Source: Methanomassiliicoccaceae archaeon COG_1 (GTDB taxonomy: Archaea > Thermoplasmatota > Thermoplasmata > Methanomassiliicoccales > Methanomethylophilaceae). From it: DNA of 64,000 nucleotides. The translations under genes were made by a program, and so were the position numbers. The stretch is from NCBI GenBank assembly GCA_028561875.1, contig JAQQTI010000001.1, positions 558,001 through 622,000 of the forward strand. Reading direction: 5' to 3'. This document shows, piece after piece, positions 39,301 through 47,133 of this stretch (positions are counted from its first letter, which is position 1; every line of letters starts with the position of its first letter). The notes under the pieces are model-generated. The model was not told the origin of the DNA and made no database searches. It worked only from the letters and a program-made list of their open reading frames with translations.

Positions 39301-39817
39301 TTCCGCTGTCGATTTCGAGCTGGTACAGCCTTCCGCCCGCGCGCACGTACGCGTAGTCCCCGACGATGAGCGGCGTGCAGGGCATCCCCGCCCACATCCC
39401 GCCGGTCATGTTCAGGGCCCCGCTTTTGAACGACCAGGCGAGGACCAGGTCGTCCCCAGGTTCGGGAAGGCCGTCCACGTCGACAACGTTTATCAGTTCC
39501 TGCGAGGTAGAGTAGTTGCGGACCCTGACGGAGATCGAGGCCGGGCCTTCGACCGAACGTAAGGCCATCTCGCTGCCGTCCGATGCGTAATTGGCCTTAC
39601 CGGACACATCCCATGCAATGAATTCGTAGCCCCTGTTCGGAATGAACTTCAAGGTGAGTTCCTTTGTGAACTCCCCCCCGCCGTATTCCAAGCCCGTGGT
39701 TTTATCGATGAGCCTTCCGTGGCTGTAGGAGACCTCGACGGTGTTGGCCGGGCCCGCATCGGACTCCGGGGACATCTGACACAGCATGAAGCCCGTCGAG
39801 ACCAGTGCGAACACCAA
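36344..39817 (-). CDS. Surface protein with beta-propeller and Thr-rich stalk, C-terminal membrane anchor
   Basis: 1,157 residues from a TTG at 39815-39817. Reading 12 codons further back gives a classic signal peptide (RTSRKSFTAIALVFALVSTG) directly behind AAGGAGGA, but its first codon is ATA (39851-39853), so the true start is uncertain. Residues about 100-500 are a beta-propeller paralogous to that of the 2,507-residue protein (AGMPCTPLIVGDYAYVRAGG here). Residues about 780-960 form a Thr/Glu/Ser-rich beta-stalk. A membrane helix with IIIRRRA ends the protein. Codons at about 36,400-36,470 read as Arg-rich sequence, while another frame gives a Gly/Ser linker, which suggests two compensating frameshifts. 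It lies in the co-directional run that leads into the transporter genes. Confidence 0.78.
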   Translation of the reverse strand: MVFALVSTGFMLCQMSPESDAGPANTVEVSYSHGRLIDKTTGLEYGGGEFTKELTLKFIPNRGYEFIAWDVSGKANYASDGSEMALRSVEGPASISVRVRNYSTSQELINVVDVDGLPEPGDDLVLAWSFKSGALNMTGGMWAGMPCTPLIVGDYAYVRAGGRLYQLEIDSGTVVHYVLSQASSDNYYHYLSYGNGVLFDTIGHKAYDLDLNHLYDLPANLTFATYHDGFFYGCQAAGSGRYTMYKTSLEDDRDLDNNVKMNLFSSTVPYRVWAQYGQFSNVLFVGDWFFFLEADRVVGPHGYRAITAFNLRTEESVTCRLTGFEGMPWDDGWLTYYDGYFYLTAYVAGLFDGVIQGLEDKRSSLMWVRFDFDGGRFEEPSFKNIQTPSGREFLGIASGLVIYNGRGYLNVRALGTDTLGGSDDRGSCMIAYDIGEGGEPIPKCATPSMMTHGGIVVNVAHAGEGKVHVYLIPYNKSGQALFVFTDTLTDGGWVLEPSCDRLEMARTDWCSQCIRAGPNGETLFYVDSGYIDCYVPADRYRVNVITVDGKFAKSETGCGKNVQDVLKKLHPTIEIRGRDASIGDKDYRIYGLNEVTNAWALVTNPSKGTYSGVYKNGITESTFRQVLLLEKSSSMDLPEDGEKGWYYFDGEYKKASFRDKGSLRDSAGRSWFYMDAKPSDDFVRFEPLRQVNRDSVITIELPEHLSSTFAVSDDSVISVSRHGNTLSVTGLKEKTADITVEIEGRQYVISVTVLPKVTIEGGKTVTLSEKEDTTDDGGTVHTVKRTEESETGVDMTFTETVKDSLGNVVSERNVSESRRRGLTMDGQEADIVERSERFEEKGAVKSDTRYFSETVTARQDDGVVKVTSTESTEDRLAGTIDITRTERTEYASYDTSIVTVEHYVGSSDVPVSSATRMAYDSKLADFGIVCENGTAVVDMDENSTVDISGLMGALSKDPSVDRIRVNAGTIISAKAIGAAAGAGAVMVMDTGSATITLNADSLKKLASAEGNVRFSVEPGAKMTPKQQSAAGDAKVFSVELTCGEAQQHDFGRFVLSVSCGIEVQEGKTLKVWRIGDYGKKTYADGVTFKDGVVSFAADHLSIYAIGYESESSDPLPTSRPLLRRRFRERRRRDHLHGDCAAAALVLLGAVIIIRRRA

Positions 39818-39936
39818 TGCGATTGCTGTGAAAGATTTCCTGCTCGTTCGTATTCCTCCTTGCTGTGTGGTTCACGCACAATCCGAAAGGTTTCGGTACG
39901 GCTGCCAAGGCAGATTGGGAGGGGTCCTCCCCTCTC

Positions 39937-42900
39937 TTACTGTTTGAGCCTCCTGCGGCCGAGATAGAGTCCGACGAGCATCGCGACCACAGCACCTGCG
40001 ATCGCCAGACCGAAAAGCAGGGTGTCCGAGTCATCGTCTTTGGAAGGTGCCTCCGAAGCGACCACGTACACGGAGTTGTGATCCGTCTCGAAGGTGACGC
40101 TGGCCTCCGTACTGGACACCACGTTCATCTTCACGGATCCGGACCCGTTCCAGAAGTATACGGCCGGCCCCTTCCCGTCCTCCTTGGCGTAAGGGAGGGT
40201 GACCAGAACCTTTCCGCTGTACGGGGTCCCGTCCACGGTGAGGGTGAGGTCGTACGCGTTACCCGCGATGCCTGTGCCGTTGGGGACGGGTTCGACCCTC
40301 GAGACCACGACCTTCCCGGGAAGGCCCGCGGCATCATCCATTCTGACGGCGGTGTTCCCGCCGATCCTGACCGTGATCGTCTTCGTCCCGGCGGACGGGA
40401 TGAAACCGTGCGTGTCGGGATCCGGCTCCACCTCGGCGGCTCCGTCCTCGCCGGCGATTGCCGCGACCATCCAAACCGCCCTGACGGCCACGTCGTTGGC
40501 AGGCATGGTCGCGGGGACCGCGGGATCCCACCTGATGAACACGAACCCGCCCTTGGCCGGTGCTCCGGGAACGTTTACCGCGGTGCCGTAGTCGTACCTC
40601 GCGGGAGCGATGCCCGAGCCTCCGACGGTGTCGAAGGTTATGGTGTACTGATTCACGACACTGGTCGCGGTGAACACGACATCGGCCTCGCCGATCGTGA
40701 ATCTGCCCTCGACCGGGACGACGCTTTCCGAAGCCCATGCCCCGACGGTGTAGCCGGTCTTGATGTACGCGGCGCGGACGGAAGCCTCTTTGCCGTATTC
40801 GTAGGTCTCGACGTCGCCGACGACCTCCCCGTCCACCCTGTAGGTCACGGTGTGGGTCTCGGGGGAGAAAAGCGCGTAGACCGCGGTATCCGCGTCCAAC
40901 GGGACCGTGGCATCGTACGTTTCCGAGAAACCGGGGTCCGTGAACCATCCGCCGAAGGTACTGTGCTCGGGCACGGCGGGAGGTTCGGGGGCATAGACCG
41001 AACCCCTCGGAACGGCCCTGTAGGAGGTCTCGTCCCCGACGTTGGTGGTGAGAAGCACCTGGGATTCCGAAATCAGAAACAGTTTCCCGGCGTTCGAGCC
41101 GTCCCATACGAACCTCTGGCCTTTTATCTTGTCGAGTTCGTTGTCTTTGATTTGTGTAATCCCGTCGCTGTCGTACATCTTAACGCTGTTACCCCATAAT
41201 GATTGGGGGCCGCTAAACGCACCCCCCGACAGGGACTGGGGGAACGATACATACTTCATGCCGCTCGGCAATGAGAGAGAGCCTAGAGATACTCCCTCCG
41301 GCAGCACCAATGATTGGATGTTGCTACTAGCGAAGGCACCCCCCCCGATTTCCTTGATCGAATCGGGCAGCACCACAGTCTTTACGGCCGATTTGTAAAA
41401 TGCGAATGCACCTATCTTAGAGACGTCGCCAGTGAACGTGATCTTTGATAAACCGGATTCACGGAATGCGTTCATGCCGACATCCGCATCAACGACCAGT
41501 TCGCCGGTGATGGATGCCGGACAGGCGAGCACAGTCTTCATATCCTTGGAATACAGGATACCGCCTCTCGAAGAGAAATCGGCATTGGATTCGTCTACGG
41601 TTATGCTTTTCAGGCTCTTCGGGAAAACAAAAATACTCGACGACGCAGAAAAATCCATGGACCTCACTTTTGCGGGAATGGAGATGCTTTCCAACGCGGT
41701 CCCAGAGAATGCTCCGGAACCTATCGAAGTCAGTTTCTCCCCCAGCGTGATCTCGGCGAGCGACTCGCAATAGGCAAATGCCCAAGTCCCAATGTTTTCG
41801 ACATTCGAAATTGACGACACGGATCTCAAGGACGAACATTCAAAGAACGCCGAGGCCCCGATGCTGGTCGCGCCCTTCAAATCGATCGTTTGCAGAGACT
41901 CGCAACCCCTGAACATCCTTTCTTTAATCCACGGGATGTCGTCCGGAAGTGTCACGGACCTCAAGGACGAACAGCCGTCGAATACGCCCGTGCCGCAGAC
42001 TTCTATGGAGGAGGGCAATGCCACCTCTGTTAAGGAACAGTTTTTGAATGCGTCCGCCGACAAATTTTCCAGCCCGTCAGGCAGGATTACCGAAGACAGG
42101 CTAACACATCCTTCGAAGGCGCTCCCCCCGATACCCACCAATCCGTCCGAAAGTGACAAGGTCGAAAGGTTTTTGCACCCTTTGAAAGCGGAGGAACCGA
42201 TCATCGTGGCGCCGATATTTGCCGTCATTAACGTGCCAACGTTCTCACAGAAACGGTCGGGGACGGTCCCGCCCTCCACGGTTATGGATTCCAACGGACA
42301 CCCTGAAAGGATGCCATTTCCAATCGAAGTGACACCCCCGGGGATGGTTAATTCAGTAAGTTTTGTTTTGAAAAATGCACCCTCGCCAATAGATGTGAGG
42401 CCACTAGGCAAAACCGCAGATGCCAGACTTGCATATGAAAACGCGTACTCTCCGATGGACGTGAGACCGTCGGGGAACGTCACCGTCGTAAGATGCAACG
42501 AACAGTTAAAGGCGTCATCCCCTATCTCCCCTACGGAGTCCGGGACAACGTACGAGGCTCCCGTTCTAGCCAGAGGATACCTTATCAGAACGGTCTTGTC
42601 CTTGTTGAACAAGACCCCATCGGCGTCTGAGGAATAATGCCCGTTGGATTCGTCAACGGTTATGGATGATAGGGATGTGCATCCTGAGAACACTGAGAGC
42701 CCGATATCGAACAGCCCCGGCGGAAGCCGAATCTCCGTGAGAGACGAACAGTCCATGAACGTGGAATCTCCGATCGTGGACAAGGTAGAGGGCAGGTTTA
42801 CGATATTCAAGGAGGTGCATCCGAAGAATGTTCCCTCGCCCAATCCCTCCAACCCTTCGCCCAGCGTGACTTCTGTCAGACGATCACAGGAAAGAAGGCA

Positions 42901-43245
42901 ATATTCAGGGAGCGATTTCAATTTGGCGTTGTCCTCAATCGTTAGTTTTTCGATGGGACTGTAAGAAAACTCATGATCGCCAATGTCTATCGCAGTTATA
43001 GAATATGTTTTTCCGTTGTGTTGGACAGTGGCCTTGATGGTTATATCGGAGGCGCCTTCCTCAGAATCATATCCCGCCGTTGCCGTACATTCCTCCCCAT
43101 CCTCGTACAGGGTGTAACAGACGCCGCCCTCCGATACCTTCCCCACTGGTTCGGTAGCCGAAGAAACATCAAAGAAACTCAAACCAAAGCCCGTGGCCAC
43201 AAGGAGAGCTATCGGCAGTACGAACGCCACTTTACTGCAAAACAT
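39937..43245 (-). CDS. BspA-like leucine-rich-repeat surface protein, C-terminal membrane anchor
   Basis: 1,102 residues. Signal peptide MFCSKVAFVLPIALLVATGF; BspA/LRR_5 repeats about 55-690 (units such as GDSTFMDCSSLTEIRLPPGL and GEYAFSYASLASAVLPSGLT); InlB-type repeats about 740-910 (FGGWFTDPGFSETYDA; GGFVFIRWDPAVPATM); a beta-rich module; and a C-terminal helix LFGLAIAGAVVAMLVGLYLG followed by RRRLKQ. A near-identical copy of codons about 607-695 exists as an isolated fragment at 48,554-48,820. A run of eight C at about 41,338-41,346 lies in the coding sequence. First gene of the long minus-strand run toward the DUF4430/ABC genes; a TATA element was not clearly seen. Confidence 0.85.
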   Translation of the reverse strand: MFCSKVAFVLPIALLVATGFGLSFFDVSSATEPVGKVSEGGVCYTLYEDGEECTATAGYDSEEGASDITIKATVQHNGKTYSITAIDIGDHEFSYSPIEKLTIEDNAKLKSLPEYCLLSCDRLTEVTLGEGLEGLGEGTFFGCTSLNIVNLPSTLSTIGDSTFMDCSSLTEIRLPPGLFDIGLSVFSGCTSLSSITVDESNGHYSSDADGVLFNKDKTVLIRYPLARTGASYVVPDSVGEIGDDAFNCSLHLTTVTFPDGLTSIGEYAFSYASLASAVLPSGLTSIGEGAFFKTKLTELTIPGGVTSIGNGILSGCPLESITVEGGTVPDRFCENVGTLMTANIGATMIGSSAFKGCKNLSTLSLSDGLVGIGGSAFEGCVSLSSVILPDGLENLSADAFKNCSLTEVALPSSIEVCGTGVFDGCSSLRSVTLPDDIPWIKERMFRGCESLQTIDLKGATSIGASAFFECSSLRSVSSISNVENIGTWAFAYCESLAEITLGEKLTSIGSGAFSGTALESISIPAKVRSMDFSASSSIFVFPKSLKSITVDESNADFSSRGGILYSKDMKTVLACPASITGELVVDADVGMNAFRESGLSKITFTGDVSKIGAFAFYKSAVKTVVLPDSIKEIGGGAFASSNIQSLVLPEGVSLGSLSLPSGMKYVSFPQSLSGGAFSGPQSLWGNSVKMYDSDGITQIKDNELDKIKGQRFVWDGSNAGKLFLISESQVLLTTNVGDETSYRAVPRGSVYAPEPPAVPEHSTFGGWFTDPGFSETYDATVPLDADTAVYALFSPETHTVTYRVDGEVVGDVETYEYGKEASVRAAYIKTGYTVGAWASESVVPVEGRFTIGEADVVFTATSVVNQYTITFDTVGGSGIAPARYDYGTAVNVPGAPAKGGFVFIRWDPAVPATMPANDVAVRAVWMVAAIAGEDGAAEVEPDPDTHGFIPSAGTKTITVRIGGNTAVRMDDAAGLPGKVVVSRVEPVPNGTGIAGNAYDLTLTVDGTPYSGKVLVTLPYAKEDGKGPAVYFWNGSGSVKMNVVSSTEASVTFETDHNSVYVVASEAPSKDDDSDTLLFGLAIAGAVVAMLVGLYLGRRRLKQ

Positions 43246-43345
43246 GACGGCTCTTATGAGTCTCTTGGTATTTGGGTTTGACGGCCCCCGTTCGATACAC
43301 CTCCTGTCGAGGGCCGTCGGATAAGTTTAGATGTCCTGAGTTATA

Positions 43346-44227
43346 TCAGACGGGTATCCCGGGGAAGGGTGTAGGCATAGTATTCGCATCAGGGGATCCC
43401 CAGAAAATCATCCCTATGTACGACTGGTCGACAGTGGTTATAAAACCGAGGGTGGTGTTGTTGAAAGCCCACCCGTTGCCGACCGCATGATACTGTGCCC
43501 AGTAATACCAGACTCCACCGTCCCCAGAGTACGTGCCGAGTCCGAGGAGCTGGTTAATCCAACCGTAGCTGCCGAAGCTGTTGGACCATCCGTTGGTGGT
43601 CAGGTACCACTGGAGCGCGGAAAGCGCGGTGAATCCGTTATTGTTAGGGTCTGCCTGAGCCTTGGTTACAGAGACCCAAAATCCGGTATAGAACTGGGCC
43701 ATTGTGTACCCGCTAGGGAGGTTGACGTTTGCGGAGTTGTTAGCCTGAACGTGGGTATACGCATCCTCCTTAATCTGGAAGAAGAAATGGAACGTCTCCG
43801 CGGGCGTCCCGGGACTCTGGAAAACCACTATGACGGCAGACGCGTAGTAATTCGTCGTACCGGCAATGTAAACCTCTACTTCGATGGACCCCGTACCCGT
43901 TTTCGAATAAACGGTTGCCTGGTATCCCGTCGTGGTATACGTGTTCCCATTAGTGGGACTGAACGATACGAGATTGTTCCCGTCTCCGATGTCATTGAGC
44001 TTCCACCTGAGCCTGCTTGCACTAGTTCCAGAAGGCACGGTGCTGCTATCCAGGGAGAACGTAGCCGAGTTGTCCCCGCCGGTCACGTAAATCACGGCGC
44101 TCGACTTGTCAAGGCTGAGGTTGCTGTTTCCGGTCAGAGCGTCCGAATCCTCGGATGCCATGAAGGGAAAAGCACAGGTCACCATGATTATGGCGACCAA
44201 TCCCGGAAGAATCCATTGTTTGTGCAT
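43346..44227 (-). CDS. Secreted protein with C-terminal DUF4430/transcobalamin-like domain
   Basis: 293 residues from the ATG at 44225-44227, which has GAGG 6 nt upstream; a TTG at 44257 would add 10 residues. Signal peptide (WILPGLVAIIMVTCAFPFMA); an Ig-like beta region to about 140; and a C-terminal domain with FTALSALQWYLTTNGW, then SYGWINQLLGLGTYSGDGG, WYYWAQYHAVGNGWAFNN and TLGFI. These are the same ordered motifs as in the proteins at 18.5, 27.1, 31.7 and 34.9 kb. No anchor follows, so it is free or bound to a partner. A TATA element is at 44344-44355. Confidence 0.75.
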   Translation of the reverse strand: MHKQWILPGLVAIIMVTCAFPFMASEDSDALTGNSNLSLDKSSAVIYVTGGDNSATFSLDSSTVPSGTSASRLRWKLNDIGDGNNLVSFSPTNGNTYTTTGYQATVYSKTGTGSIEVEVYIAGTTNYYASAVIVVFQSPGTPAETFHFFFQIKEDAYTHVQANNSANVNLPSGYTMAQFYTGFWVSVTKAQADPNNNGFTALSALQWYLTTNGWSNSFGSYGWINQLLGLGTYSGDGGVWYYWAQYHAVGNGWAFNNTTLGFITTVDQSYIGMIFWGSPDANTMPTPFPGIPV

Positions 44228-44639
44228 GAATATCCTCTTCTTGGTGGTCGGCGTCAACCCTCATGCGTCTCCCGGCATCGTCGGAACGATCCCGTTCGTG
44301 ACGCGCTAGGCCGACAGCCACCATAAATTCTATCAACGTTTATCGTATAAATAACTTTGGAGCATGCATCCAACCATCCCGTAACGCCCAAATCTGCACA
44401 CTGTCAGGGAGGCCGCGAAGGTCCACACCTGGTAGCAGATTCTCCGAGGAGAAGCCCATCATCCAAACAGGACCGATCGGCGATGCCGATTGATTTTATA
44501 CGGCAGGCCGATTCATGAAACGGCGGAGTCCGCCCGAAGGTATGCGCAATGACGCCCCTGCCGGCCGCCCTCATCGGCTGGATGGTCCGTCACTTCAACC
44601 GGTTCAAGGAGATCCGGAGGAACTTATGACAGAATTAGG
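44228..44639. other. Intergenic region with promoter of the DUF4430-like secreted protein
   Basis: No gene is supported here. The minus-strand TATA box GTTATTTATACG at 44344-44355 sits about 115 nt before the secreted-protein ATG. The rest, including a TTTATACGG at 44,493-44,501, shows nothing else I can name. Confidence 0.5.
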
Positions 44640-45196
44640 AAACGCAGTTAGCACAGGCGGGAGCGCGCAGGAGGAGGTCGCCGCGAGGACGGTGGTCCTC
44701 ATGTCCTGCATCATCCCGAGCTGCTTCTCGGTGTCGCCGGGGCCCGTGGGCATGACCATCGCCCCGAGGCTCTCCGCTCCGCCTAGAATCCGATGCCGGC
44801 GGTTTACGGACCGTGTCCGGGGGTGATCCAGATGCGGTCCGTCGGGGTCACGCCCGCCATCCCGTAGCGGCGCTCGAACATTATCGCCCGGTCGTCCGCG
44901 TCCCTGGCCGTGTACGGGATGATCACGGGGGCACCGGTGGTGCCCGACGAGGGGTGGACCCTGACGACCCTCTCCTCCGGGACGGACATCGGGCCCAGAG
45001 GGTACGCCCCGCGGAGATCCCCCCTGTCGGTGAACGGAAGCCTCTCGAAATCCTCTTGTGTTCCGATCTTCGAGAGGTCTATGTCCCTGAACTTCCTGGA
45101 ATAGAACGGGCTTTTCTCCCTGGTGGTCGAGGGCTCCCCCTTGACCGCCCCGGCCTGATATCTGCTCATCATCACGGAATGCGCATCCTTACGCAC
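44640..45196 (-). pseudogene. Phenylacetate-CoA ligase (PaaK family) pseudogene, truncated and frameshifted
   Basis: The minus-strand frame 45196-44804 encodes the adenylate-forming N-terminal part: EKSPFYSRKFRDIDLSKIG, LPFTDRGDLRGAYPLGPMS, VHPSSGTTGAPVIIPYTARD (the P-loop-like SSGTTG), GVTPTDRIWITPGHG, then a stop. In another frame, 44,787-44,640 continues with the family block GGAESLGAMVMPTGPGDTEK and MMQDMRTTVLAATSS. The glycine-rich segment between them and the whole C-terminal half are lost. The first 25 residues also look degenerate. Intact members are about 430 residues and activate aryl acids; this copy cannot work. Confidence 0.75.
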
Positions 45197-45362
45197 GGGT
45201 TACGGACAGGACTGTAAAGCCGTTTCCGACATGTTCTAGGCCCCGGGAGGAGACGCATCCCCGCGGTCGGTACCGAAGCGAGGAAGCCCGGTCCTGACGG
45301 CGGCGATGCCGTGGACACGTGCGGATCGGACCGACCGTTTTATGCGATTGATTGAATTTAAA

Positions 45363-45417
45363 TTAGGATTTCGAGAAGTCATACCAATAATCCTAAGTTA
45401 GATTAGAATAAATAGCG
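45363..45417 (+). promoter_or_regulatory. AT-rich promoter with inverted repeat before the first DUF4143-type ATPase
   Basis: A perfect 8-bp inverted repeat, TTAGGATT (45363-45370) and AATCCTAA (45389-45396), lies just upstream of a TATA element GAATAAATAGC (45407-45417). The latter is about 26 nt before the ATG at 45437, so the transcript may be leaderless and the repeat a possible operator. Confidence 0.4.
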
Positions 45418-45436
45418 GCACATCATATACGGGCAC

Positions 45437-46600
45437 ATGGAAGTCATACGCACCCGTTATCTCGATATCCTCAGGGCCGGGAAGGACAAGACCGACACCG
45501 TCAAGGTCCTGACGGGTATGCGCCGTACGGGAAAATCCACGATACTCAGGCAGTTCATGGACACCCTTGACGACGGCGAGGAAAGGGTCGCCGTCGACAT
45601 AGACCTACTCGATACCGTTCCGGATCGGGCACGGCTGCGCAGGATGATAACGGACGGATTCTCGGAAGGGAGGATACATCACGTGTTCGTCGATGAGATA
45701 CAGGACGTGGACGGCTGGGAGCGCGTGGTGGCGATGCTGGTCGCGCGCGGGGACTGCGACGTCTACATCACGGGTTCCAACGCCAAGATGCTTTCGTCCG
45801 AACTCGCGACGAAGATATCCGGCAGATACACGGAGATAGAGGTGCATCCCCTGTCGTTCGGCGAATATCTAGAATTGTACCCCGGCGACAGATACGAGCG
45901 TTTCGGCGAATACCTGAGATACGGGGCATTACCGATGGTGGACCCGTCCAGGGGGAGCGTCTTCTGCGACGGGCAGCTGGAGGACGTGTTCAACACCGTC
46001 ATCGTCAAGGACGTCCTTTCGCGCATAGGCAGCAAGGACGTCACCCGGCTGCTGTCCGTTGCCAGATTCCTCTACTCGAACAGCGGCAACGTGACCAACA
46101 TCGACAGCATATCGAAGGAGCTAGGCATAGGGTATCCCACGGTGCGGAAATACGTGGAGGAGATGGTCGCGGCGCACTTGTTCCATTACTGCGAGAGATT
46201 CGACATAGTCGGAAAGAGGATCTTGAAATCCAAGGGCAAGTTCTACTCGACCGACATCGGAATGAGGAGGGTCGTAATGAAGGGGGGACCCGTCCCCGAC
46301 ATGAGCAGACCGCTAGAAAACATCGTCTACATGGAACTCCTCAGGAGGGGGCACACGGTCCGCGTGGGCAGCTACAGGGGTTCGGAGGTCGATTTCACCG
46401 TTACCGATCCGGATCGTATCGAGTACTATCAGGTCACGCAGACCATGATGGCCGACGAGACCAGGGGGAGGGAGCTGAGGCCTCTGGAACGGGTGAACGA
46501 TAATTACCGCAAGACCGTCCTCACGATGGACCGTTTCGGGCTCGGCTCGTATGACGGCATAGAGGTGGTCAACGTCATAGATTGGCTCTGCGGCAGGTAA
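45437..46600 (+). CDS. AAA-type ATPase with DUF4143 (AAA_14 family)
   Basis: 387 residues. Walker A GMRRTGKSTILRQF (about residues 27-40), Walker B-like HHVFVDEIQDVDGWE, sensor-like VYITGSNAKMLSSELATKIS, GRYTEIEVHPLSFGEYLE (typical of this family), then a winged-helix-like region (SISKELGIGYPTVRKYVEEM) and the C-terminal DUF4143 part ending in a nuclease-like beta region (RGSEVDFTVTDPDRIEYYQV). Function is unknown; the family is abundant in archaea and host-associated bacteria and often carried in variable regions. AT-rich promoter DNA and isolated position suggest a transferred gene. Confidence 0.9.
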   Translation: MEVIRTRYLDILRAGKDKTDTVKVLTGMRRTGKSTILRQFMDTLDDGEERVAVDIDLLDTVPDRARLRRMITDGFSEGRIHHVFVDEIQDVDGWERVVAMLVARGDCDVYITGSNAKMLSSELATKISGRYTEIEVHPLSFGEYLELYPGDRYERFGEYLRYGALPMVDPSRGSVFCDGQLEDVFNTVIVKDVLSRIGSKDVTRLLSVARFLYSNSGNVTNIDSISKELGIGYPTVRKYVEEMVAAHLFHYCERFDIVGKRILKSKGKFYSTDIGMRRVVMKGGPVPDMSRPLENIVYMELLRRGHTVRVGSYRGSEVDFTVTDPDRIEYYQVTQTMMADETRGRELRPLERVNDNYRKTVLTMDRFGLGSYDGIEVVNVIDWLCGR

Positions 46601-47090
46601 GCGATACCTGCGCTGCGGGGTCGGACCGGCGGGCGCGGGGCATCGGGGGAATAGGTGCGGCAAAGGGTTTCGGGAAATGCCGAATCGCTTCCCGGCGGGC
46701 TCCCGCTTGCGGCGGACAGGCGATACGATCTTTCCATCCTTCTCCATCTCCGCGGACTCCCTGTCCGCGGCCTTGCGGTCCGGGCCCGTGGGTTCCGCTA
46801 CCTTCCCGGTACCGGGGGGTTCGCCCGCTTTCTTCGTCGCTTCGAGGATGATGTCCCCGTCGCCCATGGTATCGTCATATGATGACACCGTGATAAACGG
46901 TTTCCCGGTCCATCGTTCCCCTTTCCCGACGCGGATCCCGTCGATGTCCGATGCCTCGGACATCCCGATTGTCTTCGGATCCGCCGGTCTGCAGGACCGA
47001 GTGACTGGACAGGAGCACTTCCGATAGCCGTCTCCCCGATAATGCGGTTCACTCGGTCCGCCGGATCCCTGTCGTCTTACAGCGGAATCC
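46601..47090. other. Intergenic region, no supported gene
   Basis: About 490 bases between the two ATPase genes. Several open frames exist on both strands, but none has a recognisable domain or convincing start, and the longest minus-strand one runs into the ATPase gene. It may hold decayed sequence. Confidence 0.4.
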
Positions 47091-47092
47091 TA

Positions 47093-47116
47093 TTCCGAAA
47101 ATATTATACATGTAAC
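47093..47116 (+). repeat. Left copy of 24-bp inverted motif flanking the second ATPase
   Basis: TTCCGAAAATATTATACATG plus TAAC; matches 19 of 24 positions (counted by eye) with the reverse complement of 48393-48416. It also contains the TATA element of the ATPase gene and lies within a 9-bp perfect inverted repeat (TATTCCGAA 47091-47099, TTCGGAATA 47122-47130). Confidence 0.4.
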
Positions 47117-47133
47117 AATTGTTCGGAATAACC

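Noticed and set aside
44515-44826. Plus-strand ORF of 103 codons
   Set aside because: It is antisense to the PaaK remnant, which has clear family motifs on the other strand.
46313-46963. 216-codon minus-strand ORF overlapping the first ATPase
   Set aside because: Half of it is antisense to a clear ATPase gene, and the rest has no recognisable features.
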